Below, in pieces: positions 1-10,567 of a DNA stretch of 64,000 nucleotides. Source of the stretch: Spatholobus suberectus (Eukaryota; Streptophyta; Magnoliopsida; Fabales; Fabaceae); NCBI GenBank assembly GCA_004329165.1, contig QUWT01000022.1, positions 613,930-677,929 of the forward strand, read 5' to 3'. Position 1 is the stretch's first letter. Every line of letters starts with the position of its first letter. The notes under the pieces are model-generated. The model searched no databases. It had not been told where the DNA came from and saw only the letters and a program-made list of their open reading frames with translations. Both the position numbers and the translations under genes were made by a program.

Positions 1-22
1 AAAAAAATAAAATACTATCATC

Positions 23-44
23 ATATATATATATATATATATAT
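23..44. repeat. (TA)n microsatellite
   Basis: A run of about 11 uninterrupted AT dinucleotides. Confidence 0.9.
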
Positions 45-240
45 GGGTGATATACAAAGGATTCTTTTTACTTGAGAAAGAAAAAAATACTTTAATATAA
101 ATAGTTAAAATTATTAATTACTTAAAGATCATTTAACTACTTAAAAAATGAAGACATTTATATTATAATTATAATTATAATTATAATGTTATAATGTAGT
201 ATAATAATATATATGATTTACATTTACTACTTTCACCTCT

Positions 241-414
241 AGGTGTTTGAACCCATAGCGTATGTAGTGATAAATAGTCACAAATTGCACATCTAAGTTA
301 TATATATGCTAATAATATACTCTCTAAAGCACTCATTTACAATAGAAATGTTGCAGGTGTTTGAACTCATAGCATATGTAGTGATAAGTAGTCACAAATT
401 GCACATCTAAGTTA
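241..414. repeat. 60-bp direct repeat, two copies
   Basis: Copy 1 (241-300) and copy 2 (355-414) are nearly identical, with about four substitutions by eye, and are separated by 54 bp of AT-rich sequence. Each contains GTAGTGATAA and CACAAATTGCACATC. The origin is unknown; it looks like a local tandem duplication with a diverged spacer. Confidence 0.85.
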
Positions 415-700
415 GAATTGTGGAAGCTCAAAATTAAATTCTCGTCATATCTTGAAAAGATATGATGACGTATTGGATTTGGATACAAGCTCTAGTCATT
501 AGGAGAGATGAATTTTAATTGAAGTACTTTATAATTTACTTAATTTTAAATAATTTTAAAAGAATAATTTCATAAAAAATATACAATATACCCTTTTTTA
601 TTTGCTTCTTTAGTTACTCTTCAATTATTAACCACATCCACAGGCTATTCAATACCATATGATTTTTATTTTTGAACTCTGATTGTAGTTTTTAGCATGA

Positions 701-874
701 ATGTTGGAGGAGTTACATGGGCAGGTCAAAATACCAAGAGATAAAAGAGGTTTTCGCAATGTCGTGTTATTCTGCGTGGCTATGTTACTTGTACTACTCT
801 ACTTCACTTTCCTAGCTCTTTATACCTGTATAACTACTGCTTGGCAAAATAAGAGAGCTCTAGGAAGAAACTAG
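701..874 (+). CDS. Small putative membrane peptide ORF (57 aa), unrecognised
   Basis: I do not recognise this ORF. An ATG at 701 directly follows an in-frame TGA and opens 57 codons ending in TAG. Residues 1-20 are charged (Glu-Glu near the start, then several Lys/Arg). Residues 21-44 are almost entirely hydrophobic (VVLFCVAMLLVLLYF and following) and would form one transmembrane helix. The tail (NKRALGRN) is basic. This charged-hydrophobic-basic pattern is more protein-like than the low-complexity frames elsewhere in the window. It could be a stray exon of a larger gene, part of an unrecognised element, or chance. No neighbouring exon, promoter or intron signal is clear, so confidence is low. 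Confidence 0.2.
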   Translation: MLEELHGQVKIPRDKRGFRNVVLFCVAMLLVLLYFTFLALYTCITTAWQNKRALGRN

Positions 875-1010
875 TCACTGAACAGAAAGTCATTACTCAA
901 GAGATCATTAAGAATAGGAGATCAGGGAGAGGAAACTATCTTCAGATTTAATGGTTGCTTTAAAAAGATTATCTATTCAAATTCCAAGTTTTCATGTCAA
1001 GAAGAATCTA

Positions 1011-1962
1011 CATAATTACTTATGATTTAATCCCTTAAACCATAAGCCTAATTTCCACAATCAACCCTTAATCCCTTAGGCAGTTCAATTGCAAAAATTA
1101 CATTAAGAACAAAAGCTCTATTTTTCTCTAATGAAGCAAATCTCATTCCTGAAATATGTCTTTTTAGGTACTTGATTTCAATTCAGAATTCAACTAGTAT
1201 TTTCCAATCATCAATTGATTCTTAAATCATTCAAAGGTTGATCAGGCCAAAGAAAGCATTAAGCATAGAAATCAAATACTAACATATAACATTGGAATTC
1301 AAATAGAAACAGAGTATAACATTTACATTGAGATATCAATCTAGCTAACTTACAGCCCAACAATTAAGGAACTATCCACTCATAATCATCTTACAAACCC
1401 CACTTGAAATTCCTTGTATCTTGATCTTCAAAGCCTTTGGAGAATTGTCTCCAACCCTTAAGCTCCCCGTCAATTCGTAGTAAAGTCTTATAAAAAATTA
1501 TCAGCCCTTAATTCTTCTGAAAAGTCACTTTAAATAAGGAAAGCTTCTCATTAATGCGTGATTAGCGCTATACTCTAGGCTCTGAGTGCCCTTTAATCAC
1601 TAATTCATAGGGTCTCTGGTGGTTGGGCACTAAGCCCCCTGAGGTGGGCGCTTAGCCCTCTGACTGGTAGCCTTTTTGGCCACTAAGCGCTTAGCCTTCT
1701 GAAATGACGGCTAAGCTTAACTTTGATTTTCCTTGCTAAACTTGGGTTGGGCCTTCAACTCATTGGGTTCTCATCTTGGACTATCCACAAAGTTGTTGTT
1801 GGGCTTTTAATTGACACAAAATAACATAGAAATAAGTAAAAACTATAAATATTGCAAAATAAAGAAAACTTAATTTTATTAACTTATTTCACTCAAAATA
1901 TAACTAAAACTTAATATAACCATAAAAACTTATAAATAATAAACAACTTTTATGATCTAACA
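1011..1962 (-). mobile_element. LTR-like fragment truncating element G
   Basis: Non-coding sequence that abruptly replaces the reverse-transcriptase reading frame of G at about 1967. On the minus strand it begins TGTTAGATCATAAAAG. It carries a block of CACTAAGCGCTTAGC-like words at about 1620-1712, like the other LTRs here. Possible flanking repeats ATCTA lie at 1006-1010 and 1963-1967. The far end does not finish in CA, so the boundary and the LTR assignment are tentative. Confidence 0.4.
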
Positions 1963-1967
1963 ATCTA

Positions 1968-2840
1968 ATTATACCCTTATCCAATAACTCCTCAATCTGC
2001 CTTTTTAGTTCTTCCAACTCGTTAGAAGCCATCCTATATGGTGCCATTGAAACCAGGTCCTTCTCCAGGAACTAAATCTATGGCAAACTCAGCTTCTCTT
2101 GGAGGTGGTAAGTCATGCACATCATTAGGAAAAACTTTTGGAAAAGTCTCTGACCACAACGATGGATTCCATTAAGTCTAGTCTAGGAATAGTCTCCTCG
2201 ACCTCTAAGAAAGATAACGCCATGTATCCTTGGGATCCTTTGTTCAAGGTAACCTGCACTTGGTTGGTAGTCAAAAATCCAGTATACTCACGGTCGAGAA
2301 ATATCAAAGTCTTTCTAGCACAATTTATCAGAATATGGTTGGTAGATAACCAATCTATACTTAGGATAACATCCAACTTCGAAAGAGGAAGACAAATAAG
2401 ATTCATAAGAAAAGATCGACCATGTACAAAAATAGGACATTTAGAGCAAATAAGAGAAGTCACAATAGGTTTAGCTATAGGAGTAGAAACAAGGTAAATC
2501 AATAGGCAATTAACAAGTAGACAATCCTAACTTCCTCATACAATCATAGGATATAAAAGAATGAGTAGCACTTGAGTCAAATAGTATAGATAAGAGATCA
2601 CCAACTATGACATATTTTGCCCTTATCAGGTCTTTGGACTCTTGGACGTCAACTCCACTCATGGCAAAGACTTGACCAATTACTGTAGGTCTCTTGCCTT
2701 CACTACGTTGACTGTAGGCTTTACCTTCAGTTGCTCCGTGCAATCATTCTTTATGTGCCTTGCTTTCCCACACTAGTAACAAATTGGACCTATCAATAGA
2801 CAAGTGCTAGCAAAATGAAGTTTCCCACATTTAAAACATC
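1968..2840 (-). pseudogene. Ty3/gypsy gag zinc knuckles, protease and start of RT (element G, decayed)
   Basis: Read on the minus strand, this begins with two CCHC zinc knuckles typical of a gag C-terminus (CFKCGKLHFASTC, then a second ending CGKARHIKNDC, with a stop inside the second). It continues into a retropepsin-like protease, with active-site region DSSATHSFIS (canonical DSGATHSFIS) at about 2600 and the later motif LDVILSIDWLS. Next come the PPPREAEFAIDLVPG linker and the start of RT (APYRMASNELEELK). The frame is broken between about 2503 and 2510 and again before the RT start, and RT stops at about 1968 where another repeat begins. In the family the product is a polyprotein processed by this protease; this copy cannot make one. 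It belongs with the gag piece at 3302-3679 and the PBS at 16242-16253. Confidence 0.85.
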
Positions 2841-3301
2841 AAATTGTCTATCGCTTTATTTGGAAACTAGCTGGAATACTCTTAACTACCAAAACTCCCT
2901 ATCTCGACTGCTATTGCAATGTAAATCTCTACTATTTAGGTGGTCTACCATAATGCATCTTCTACTAAGACCCCTTCTTTATACTTGAAGATCCAACCCT
3001 ATGTGTCTTGGGCACTTTGCTCCCAACCTTCAAAAGTTCAACAATCTTGTTCTTTTCTACTAATAAATGAAACTAATGGATCTCCATCAGAACAATCGTC
3101 TCCCTCAGCTCGTGCTTCAAACCTTCCTTGAATTGTCTACATCTCCACTCCTTATTGCTAGCCTGATCATAGAACCTAGTCAAATATTCAAACTTACCCG
3201 AGTACTCAGCTACACTTAAAATCCCCTAGTACAATCTCAAGAACTCTAACTCCTTTAAATATTGTGCACTAGCTAAGTGACAACCATACCTCGCGTCTTC
3301 A
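2841..3301 (-). pseudogene. Decayed middle of gypsy gag (element G)
   Basis: This joins the gag N-terminal piece to the zinc knuckles. Short stretches in different frames still look like gag (for example FLELLRLY and a following segment rich in Arg, Lys and Glu), but stops and frameshifts are frequent. Assignment is by position between two recognisable gag parts of the same strand. Confidence 0.6.
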
Positions 3302-3679
3302 TCAGTGCACAGCCTGCACAATACGAGCCTCACTGATTAACATGTATGTGGCATATGTCAACTTCTGTTCATCCATGCAGTTCATCACTCTGAAAATCTT
3401 CTCCAGCTCCTGAATCCAAAGATCGGCTGAATTCAAATCAGAATCACCCTTAAAGTGAGGAAGGTCACTCTTCTTAAATTTCACCAGTCCTTGGAATTCA
3501 AGGGGTATCATTTCTTGCCTTATTCTGTCATGACGAGTTGCTACATCAAAACGAGCCATAGCCTCTTGATGCTGCTATGCCATAACAGTCTGTTGCTGCG
3601 TCATCACCACAACCATAGCTTCTAATGTATGATTTAGAGGAGAGAAATCCACTTGTGGTGGATGGCCAGGCCTCACCAT
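3302..3679 (-). pseudogene. Ty3/gypsy gag N-terminal region (element G)
   Basis: The minus-strand frame starts at ATG 3679 (MVRPGHPPQVDF). It has one stop about 35 codons in, then runs through the typical gypsy gag core: DLPHFKGDSDLNSADLWIQE and EKIFRVMNCMDEQKLTYATY. It is broken near 3302, where the usual GEARxWW motif should follow. Gag forms the virus-like particle in which the element's RNA is copied. The leader just upstream is interrupted by solo LTR D5 (TSD AAAGC at 3745-3749 and 16166-16170), so the rest of the leader, the PBS and the 5' LTR resume at 16.17 kb. Confidence 0.85.
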
Positions 3680-4089
3680 CGTACCTTGCAAGAGCAAACA
3701 ACATCAACAATAGGTAAACAAAAAGCAACAACTCCTTATCAAGCAAAGCTGTAACACCCTATTTTTTTTAATGTATGATACAGTGTTTTGATGATTAAAA
3801 AGTGAAAATTAGATATCTACTCCAGGTAATTAAAAGAAATAAATGAATTGTTGTTACGTATGAATTGTGGTATGTGATGATGGTTGTATGTTGTTTAATT
3901 GAAATTAGGGTTTGAATTTAGAAAACTTAAGATATGTGCTTGAGCCAATTTGGGTGTGTTGTTGGAGTGATTTTAGACTTTTAAGGGAAACTAGTTAAGT
4001 TAGACTAGTTGGGAGATATAAAGAGTGGTTTGATGAGTCATGGGTCTTAGTCAGCCTAAAGTCCGTGTGAGAGTTTCAGAAAGTTGAGT

Positions 4090-4309
4090 TATATAAGAGA
4101 GGGGGAGGAGCTTCTCTCTCATTTTCTCCTATTCTCATTCTCTCTCTTCTCTTTATCTTTCTTAATCTCTTTTTAGAATCTTTCAAGTTCTTAACGGGTG
4201 TCAAAGGATTTCCAAGCTCAATTCAATGAGTTGGTAAGAAAAGGATCGATTCTGGGAAGGTTTTCTCAAGGAACCTAAATTCAAATTCAGGAACTTTTAG
4301 AGGTAAAGG
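4090..4309 (+). promoter_or_regulatory. LTR D5 TATA box, CT-rich leader and splice-donor consensus
   Basis: TATATAAG (4090-4097) is followed by a long CT-rich leader. AGAG|GTAAAG (GT at 4303-4304) lies about 210 bp downstream. The same order occurs at matching places in D1, A, E and F LTRs, which supports a real transcript start and donor. No transcript evidence is available from sequence alone. Confidence 0.55.
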
Positions 4310-4583
4310 AAGCTTACTTGAGTTGTAATTTGGTGGGTTGATTGTTGTTAAGTGTGATTCTCACATAAGATTGTGCTGAAAACTGATTTGGTTTGAAATT
4401 TTGTGAAATTTGTTGTTAAAATGGGTTTTCTTGAGTTTTGGATGATTTTGCTGGTGTATGTTGTTTTGTTTGCAAAACTCTATTGAATATATTAATTTTG
4501 GATGTGGTGTGAATCTGTTGGATCTTGTTTGAATTAGATTAGGGTAAGGATAAGTGAAAAGGTTGGATTTTGGGTTTTTTCTC

Positions 4584-5250
4584 AAAGAGAGTCACTAAGC
4601 GACTCAGGGCTTCGCTGGGCAAAGGTGCCCTGTAATTAGGATGAAGTTGTCAATTTGAAGATTTGTTGAGTGACCCCTGTTGTCGCTGAGTGAGTGTTCT
4701 TGAGGCAGGATGAATGAGTGAAGAAAAAAGGAGATGCACTGAGTAAAAATCACTTCATTGAGCAATTGATCATAAGAATTCTAAATTTTTTTCAGAAAAT
4801 GGTTCGCTGAGTGAGTAAAAACTTGCTAGGCGAGGGAATAAGTGTTACAGAGTGTTTTGAAGGTGTGCACTGAGTGAGACATGTCCTCGCTATGCGAATT
4901 GGAGCCTTGGATATTTATGGCTCTCTGTTATAAGTATCTTGTTGAGCGAAAAACATGTTCGCTGACCGAGAATTATACCTGAGACTTGGCTGATCTCTGG
5001 AATGGCTATTCACTAAGTGATACTCATGTTCGTTGAGCGAAGGATGAGAGGAAAAGCTTGGATTTGCTGAGTAATGCTTGTTATCATTGAGCGAGAACCC
5101 TAGGTACAGAGAAGAGGGTCATCTATGGAGTTGAGTTCGTTGAGCTGGACTTATACTTGATGAACGAGAACCTTTGAGAGGGAAAATGTGCTCTCTCTAT
5201 AGAAGGTACTCACTGAGCGAGTATAAGAGTCACTGAGCGAACATGTATTT
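4584..5250 (+). repeat. Word cassette of D5: repeated CACTGAGCGA / TCGCTGAGTGA
   Basis: Roughly twenty dispersed, imperfect copies of a self-complementary word (CACTGAGCGA, CGCTGAGTGAG, TCGTTGAGCG) are spread over about 650 bp downstream of the donor motif. Spacing is irregular, so this is not a simple tandem array. The corresponding slots in D1, D3 and D4 hold different words. Confidence 0.75.
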
Positions 5251-5613
5251 CTATTGTGTTGTGTGAGAATTTGTAAGAAAATGGTAGTTGAATGGAAGGT
5301 TGCTTAAGTAGAGCCTCCACTAGTTATAGTGTGTTATGATGGTGAGACATTTCACAGAAAGTGTAGGTTGCTAAGATAGGACCTCACCTAAGACGTGTGA
5401 GATCTCTCATGAGGTATGTGCTGCTTAAACAAAGCCTTACCTGTTGACCATGTAATAGGCTGGATTGGGCTTGCATGGAGTTGGTAGTGATTGTTGGACC
5501 ACAAGTGGTGCTGGGTGTAACGCCTGGCAGCTTTTAGGATCAACGGCTGTCCCCAGAAACCAACACAAGACTTTTCAGCATGCTTTGTCCTCACTCACAC
5601 GCTTCTTGAGAAA

Positions 5614-5684
5614 CTTCCCAAGAGGTCACCCATCCCTAAATTGCTCCAAGTCAAGCACGCTTAACTATGGAGTTCTTAAGTGAT
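5614..5684 (-). other. 5S rRNA-derived block in H 3' LTR
   Basis: On the minus strand this matches the 3' half of plant 5S rRNA: AACTCCATAGTTAAGCGTGC (box A region), then GGATGGGTGACCTCTTGGGAA (box C region). It lies inside an LTR, is incomplete and is diverged, so it is not a 5S gene. Confidence 0.85.
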
Positions 5685-7424
5685 GGGCTACTAAAAAGTA
5701 GATGCATCTTGTTGGTATAGGTAGCACTTATTAATTCCTCTAAGCTATCTTCAACTGTACAATCTCATACCTGCACAACCTCTGAATGTAACACCCTAAG
5801 AGGCATTACCGTAACTAGGTCTAGATTTCAAAAAAAACAAACTTAAAAAGGTAGAAACAACATACAAATGCTACTCATAAATATAATTAAATATTATATA
5901 CGAACAATATAAAAAAAAATACATGCCAAATATAACTTATCTATCACCCGAAGGTATCGTACAAAATATAAAGAAGAATACAAAAACATAATATAAACTA
6001 GACTACGTTTTCTTGCACGTGACTCCAAGCTCCAACTACGTATGTCTTCACCTGTATCCTGAAAAAGGAGAAACTTAAAGGAATGAGACATAATGTCTTA
6101 GTGAGTGCTCTGAGAACTCTACGGCTAGGTTAGACTCTTCTATTTGGACAACCCTCATCATTTATCTTTTATGGCTTTAAACTCACTAGGTCTCTCATAA
6201 TTCGCCATACCTACGGTCTAATCTACACCTTTTAATCTTCAATACTTTCTGTGTTAACTACTCTCTCATTCTCCTGACTGTTATATTAGTTTACTATCTC
6301 ATTCTCAACCTAAGAACTCTTTCTTACCCAAAATGCTCTCTAGTATTTAAACCCTTCATGTTTAGATTTTACTTTTCTTTCTTTTAATATTTAAGGTTGT
6401 TCTCTATGGGTCAAGTCTAAGGTCACAGGCATTCTAAAATACTTTTGACCTTCCCTTAACACTCACCTTAATACCGTCATTTTGTTCTCTCTTATTTGAC
6501 TTATACCTTTCTATTACGCTGTGAGGGGATTCACTCTTTCTCTACCTCATTCACAATTATTATTATCCAACTAGGACCCTCACAACACTATCCTAGGGTC
6601 TAGCCTCTTACTTATCCTTGAGGTAGCAAACACAATTAATTACAAGCATACATTTATTTCACATCTTTTGCCTAGTAACTAGACATACACATCGTTTTGT
6701 TTCATCAAGCAAGCATGACATACATGCATAACATGAGCACATATATATAATCTTGATAATTTATCACAATACACAATCACATTTCACACGTGTACACATT
6801 ACATCATTCGCTTATGAACAAGGTCACATAGAATTCACATAATTACAATGTAGCACACTTCAACATATCACACTACAACAAGATACATATGCGTGCTATG
6901 TTCCTAAACTACTACTCATACACATGTGGTACCAACCTAAACTTTTTAGAAAGTAGACTAGGAGTAAATGCAAGCCATAAGAAGCGTCATCAGTACCGAT
7001 GCCTTTGGCTTTCGCACCCTCAACTAGCATGATATCCTCTGGTGACTAGTCAGGGTTACCCAGTTTTGCCAATACACCCCGGCTCCATGGGATCAGCATG
7101 GACCATTGGAGTTTTCCCAACCGGATAACCCCCAAGGCTAAGGTTAAACAATCCATCACGGCCTCCACCAGCCAAATTCCTACATACTTTCCTCATCACA
7201 TAACTCAAATGTTATGATGCATGGTCACATATAATGCTTACAACTTTCATAGACTTTTATCATGAATCATAGGCACAATTTCCTATCACACTCATATTTT
7301 TAAGGTAAATAACAACCATACAATATAAACTCAACAAGACATAAGAAAAACAAATAACAATGAATTAAACACTACCAAAAGGAGTTCATAAACACAAGGA
7401 ACATAATAGGAAAAGTCATATTCG

Positions 7425-7570
7425 CCCAGCGGTCTAGCGAACCCGCCCAACAAGTTCATGCCGAAACCCAACCCGCCCAGCGGGTATCGCACCCCGCCCA
7501 GCAAGTCCAAGTCAAGACCCAACCCGCCCAGTGGGTGTTTCACCCCGCCCCGCGAGTTTGCGCACCCGGC
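7425..7570 (-). repeat. Word cassette of A1: CCGCCCAGCGGG repeats
   Basis: Five or more copies of CCGCCCAGC-like words in a GC-rich island, much richer in G+C than the surrounding LTR. It lies downstream (minus sense) of the donor-like AAGGGTGAGTG at about 7750. Confidence 0.8.
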
Positions 7571-8035
7571 GCCAAGGAAAAATCCAATTTTTGAAGAGAA
7601 GTCGCCAAAAGACTATCTAATCTATGAATTCCTTACTTCCTCACAATTCCTTCAAAACCCATCAAATCCCTAATTACGCATAAGAAGGGAGAAAAGGTAA
7701 ATGGATGAAAAATAACAATATAATGGGCAAGGAAGAATATGGGGGAGAGCACTCACCCTTGTGGACATGCAAAGTTGAGTTCTAGGGTTTGGATTCTCTG
7801 GTTTCTATTCTTCCTCTTTCTCTTCCTCTTCTTCTTCCCTTCTTTTCCTCATTCTCTCTAACTTTTTCTTCTTCTTCTATTTTGTGACGGCTAAACCTAA
7901 CCCTCTTTCTCTATTCCCTTCTTATAACATGTAGGTGAGTATGTAGCTGAGTGGGCTTTAGTCCCCTTATTGGGCCCTAGATGCTTTTTTGAGTTCTATG
8001 ATAATATTCCTACTAATTTATAATACCAAGGTATT

Positions 8036-8165
8036 AATAACAATAATAATAATAATAATAATAAATATAATAACATCAACACAACACAATAATAGTAATA
8101 ATAATAATAATAATAACAACAACAACAACAACTTATACAACAACAATAATAAATATAATATTAAT
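8036..8165. repeat. TAA trinucleotide microsatellite in A1
   Basis: Imperfect (TAA)n with CAA interruptions, present at the same LTR position in every A copy. Confidence 0.9.
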
Positions 8166-8698
8166 AAGAATACAAACGGTAATAATAAGAAATATAATGA
8201 GAATAACTTTTAAGGCATTTTTTTGTCTAATAACACAAGGGAAGGGTCATACTAAGAGTTACCTCGTGGTTTATTTCTAGTACTTGAAATTTGGGGTGTT
8301 ACACTGAATCCCTCTCATTTGGGTGTGTATTCGATTCATTCATGTACCCTTCTCACTAGAAGCCTGCCAAGAGCCGCTCCTTGTCCGTGCCTCATCTCTT
8401 TCAAAATAAATTTTTTATAATTAAAATATACCTAATATAAATTTTTCAAAATACTTTGAAGTCAAAAAGTCTCTGGTCTGCTCTCATAGTCAACCAAGGG
8501 TATTTTGGTCATTTCACAAAAATTGTCTTAATAAATTTCTGAAAGATTTCTAAAATTATTATTAATTATTCTAAGCACATAAATGACTTAAAAATAAATT
8601 TTAGACACTTCTATCTATTTTTATCTATTTTCTCAATTATCTAGTCTTTCTAGGGACAAAATTGTCATTGTACCCTTTCCAAAAATAGGGGTGTTACA

Positions 8699-8716
8699 TT
8701 ACTCCCATCCTTTTAG
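8699..8716 (-). other. Polypurine tract of H
   Basis: The minus strand reads AAAAGGATGGGAGTAA immediately before the 3' LTR start at 8698, the expected place and composition for plus-strand priming. Confidence 0.65.
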
Positions 8717-9924
8717 GAATTTTGTCCCTGAAATTTGCTAATTGTGTAAAGATTTGGGAATACAACTCTTTCAAAATCATGATTAAAACAAGATTGCGCT
8801 ATACAAATCTTCTCTTGATTCTTTATCTTTGTCAGATCTCAGTTGATCCTAGGGCCATCTCTAAATACTTTCTTTGTCTATTGCAGCTTCATGACAAATA
8901 AAATATATTATCTTAAACATATAGACAATAATTCATAAGTTGTCTCAATCCATAAGTTTATTAATCAGTATTGCCTTCTATTTTAGTACTCAATGCAGTT
9001 TTGAGTTGGCCAAACTCATAATTACATTAAAGTTACCAATAATAGACAAGGCATAATCAAGGAATTCTGTTCAATAGTCAAAAATCTGATATAATAGAAA
9101 ATCTAATAGATTATAACCTTGGTTCTAAGGAAAGAATTGTGATTGTTCAAATGATGTGCCAAAGCATAAGAAGAATTTACTAAGAATTAAGGTTCAAGAG
9201 TCCAGATATAACAAAGTGAGTTAATGTCTAACTAAAGTAACTCACCTTGAGTTAAGATCAGTGGTTGGAAAAGCATTATGAAATTTTAGAGAAATACTAA
9301 TGGATGAAGAATCAACCATAGAACGAAGAATGATCAAGACAATTTTAATAAAGAAGGAAACAATTATGTGGGTTAAGGAAAGAGTACATATTCAGAAGTC
9401 TTAAAATTGAACGATAATATTTAGGAATGATTAGACTGATAAGATCTCAACAAAATTATCAGTGTGATCAACAAGGAAACATCGATATATCTTCGAGCTT
9501 TATTAAGGAATACAAATCGTATAAAAATTTTATAAGTCTAGAATCATTAAAGAAAATGACCAGGTTACATAATCAAGGACAAGTGATTTCGAATAATCCT
9601 TGTCTTTATCAATGAATTATACAAGATGGTTTTTAAAATAAAAGAACAACCACAAAAGGTAATTAAATCAATTGAAAACAAATTTACCAGTTGAGAAGTA
9701 AATAGAAAGAAAATAATAAATAGGATTGCTGTCATTCCAAGGAATGAGGTCTTTACAACATAAAGGACAATAACATTAAAGTTTTGATAAGGACAACAAG
9801 ATTCTATGTACATCATAATTACAAAGTAAAAGAACGATTTCATCCTAAAGAAAAACTACCTACAAGTTACTAGTTACTTCCTAATTCATCCGAATGGAAT
9901 CTTTGATCATAAGGGTCTCCCATC
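8717..9924 (-). other. Non-coding 3' internal region of H
   Basis: About 1.2 kb between the gag stop and the polypurine tract. It is AT-rich; the open frames on either strand show no protease, RT, RNase H or integrase motif. Its presence confirms that H has no pol. Confidence 0.7.
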
Positions 9925-10567
9925 TTAAGAACCGTTATCAGCTTTGTCATTTTGTAAGGATCCATTTCCTTGAATGAGGTCGTTAGATTGAATGGTTTTA
10001 GTTCCGCTCAAGGTGAAAACTCTTCCTGTTGTTTTAGGCCTCCAAACTTGAGTTTTTCCATTGTTGTTTCCATTTTTGTTGCCATACTCCTTGTTTGGCT
10101 CCTTGCAATTGTTCCTATAGTGGCCAGGCTTTCCACAATTGTAACAGATCAGAGTTTTGACAATGCAATTTCTTTCCAAATGAGGTCCTCCACATTTGAA
10201 ACATTGAATTGGGTTATTCGTGCCATAAGTGATAAGAGTAGAAACGAAATTCTTCTGTCCTGAAAAAATTTCGGAAGGTTGGAATAGTTGTAGGTAGGGT
10301 TTATCCTTGGTGAAAAATTCCTCTCTCTTGTTTTTTTGTGATCCCCCGCTTTTCCACTTAGCTTGCCTTGCTTTCATATCGTCCTCATAAATTCTGCAGC
10401 GGTTCACTAATCTAGGAAACTAGGCTATCTCAAGATACCCCACTGCTTGCTTGATGTTAGGCCTCAGTCCACTTTCAAATTTGGAGCGTCGCGATCTCTC
10501 ATCAACTCCTTCTTGGAAGTAGGGGTAGTACTTTGACAGTTCATCAAATTTGGTAATGTATTCTCCA
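9925..10567 (-). pseudogene. gag C-terminal part of H with two CCHC zinc knuckles
   Basis: The minus-strand frame resumes after F1 with SIGEYITKFDELSKYYPYF, the typical gypsy gag capsid region. It has one in-frame TAG (after YLEIA), then runs open for 160 codons from 10407 to the stop at 9925. It includes a basic linker and two zinc knuckles, CFKCGGPHLERNC and CYNCGKPGHYRNNC, both with the full C-X2-C-X4-H-X4-C spacing. The C-terminal tail is Asn/Lys-rich. The knuckles bind element RNA during packaging. No protease follows. With the stop and the F1 insertion this copy is dead, but the intact knuckles suggest fairly recent gag function in the lineage. Confidence 0.88.

Larger units (their letters stand above)
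1..1010. other. AT-rich intergenic stretch
   Basis: This stretch has a (TA)n run at 23-44, a short TTATAA-type repeat near 160-195, a 60-bp direct repeat (listed separately) and a 57-codon ORF (listed separately). I recognise no transposon ends or known gene here. It may be the flank of an older element. Confidence 0.5.
5787..8303 (-). mobile_element. Solo LTR A1 (family A)
   Basis: TGTAACACCC...GGGTGTTACA, 2517 bp, with perfect TSD CTGAA at 5782-5786 and 8304-8308. It is nested in the 3' LTR of H. It is the reverse complement of A3/A4, so its sense strand is minus. It holds a TAA microsatellite (about 8036-8165), the conserved GC-rich core (about 6960-7170) and the GCCCAGCGGG-type word cassette (about 7425-7570). 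Confidence 0.95.
5516..8698 (-). repeat. 3' LTR of H (interrupted by A1)
   Basis: Two parts, 5516-5786 and 8304-8698, are separated by A1. On the plus strand the Cassandra part comes first, ending with ATCTCTTTC at about 8402; the E-type part follows to GGGTGTTACA at 8698. It pairs with the 5' LTR at 14522-15183. Confidence 0.9.

Noticed and set aside
1006..1967. ATCTA/ATCTA as a firm TSD for the LTR-like fragment
   Set aside because: The element would not end in CA at its left side, and a 5-bp match in AT-rich DNA is easily due to chance; kept only as tentative.
2138..2497. Plus-strand 119-codon ORF
   Set aside because: Antisense shadow of the gypsy protease frame of element G.
4584..5250. 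CRISPR-like array from regularly recurring CACTGAGCGA words
   Set aside because: Spacing is irregular, words are 8-12 bp, and the same slot in related LTRs holds different words; this is a eukaryotic LTR.
5614..5684. 5S rRNA genes
   Set aside because: The 5S-like blocks are partial, lack the 5' third of 5S rRNA, and lie inside LTRs of Cassandra-type elements rather than in tandem 5S arrays.
9970..10263. Plus-strand 97-codon ORF over the zinc-knuckle region
   Set aside because: Antisense shadow of the H gag reading frame.
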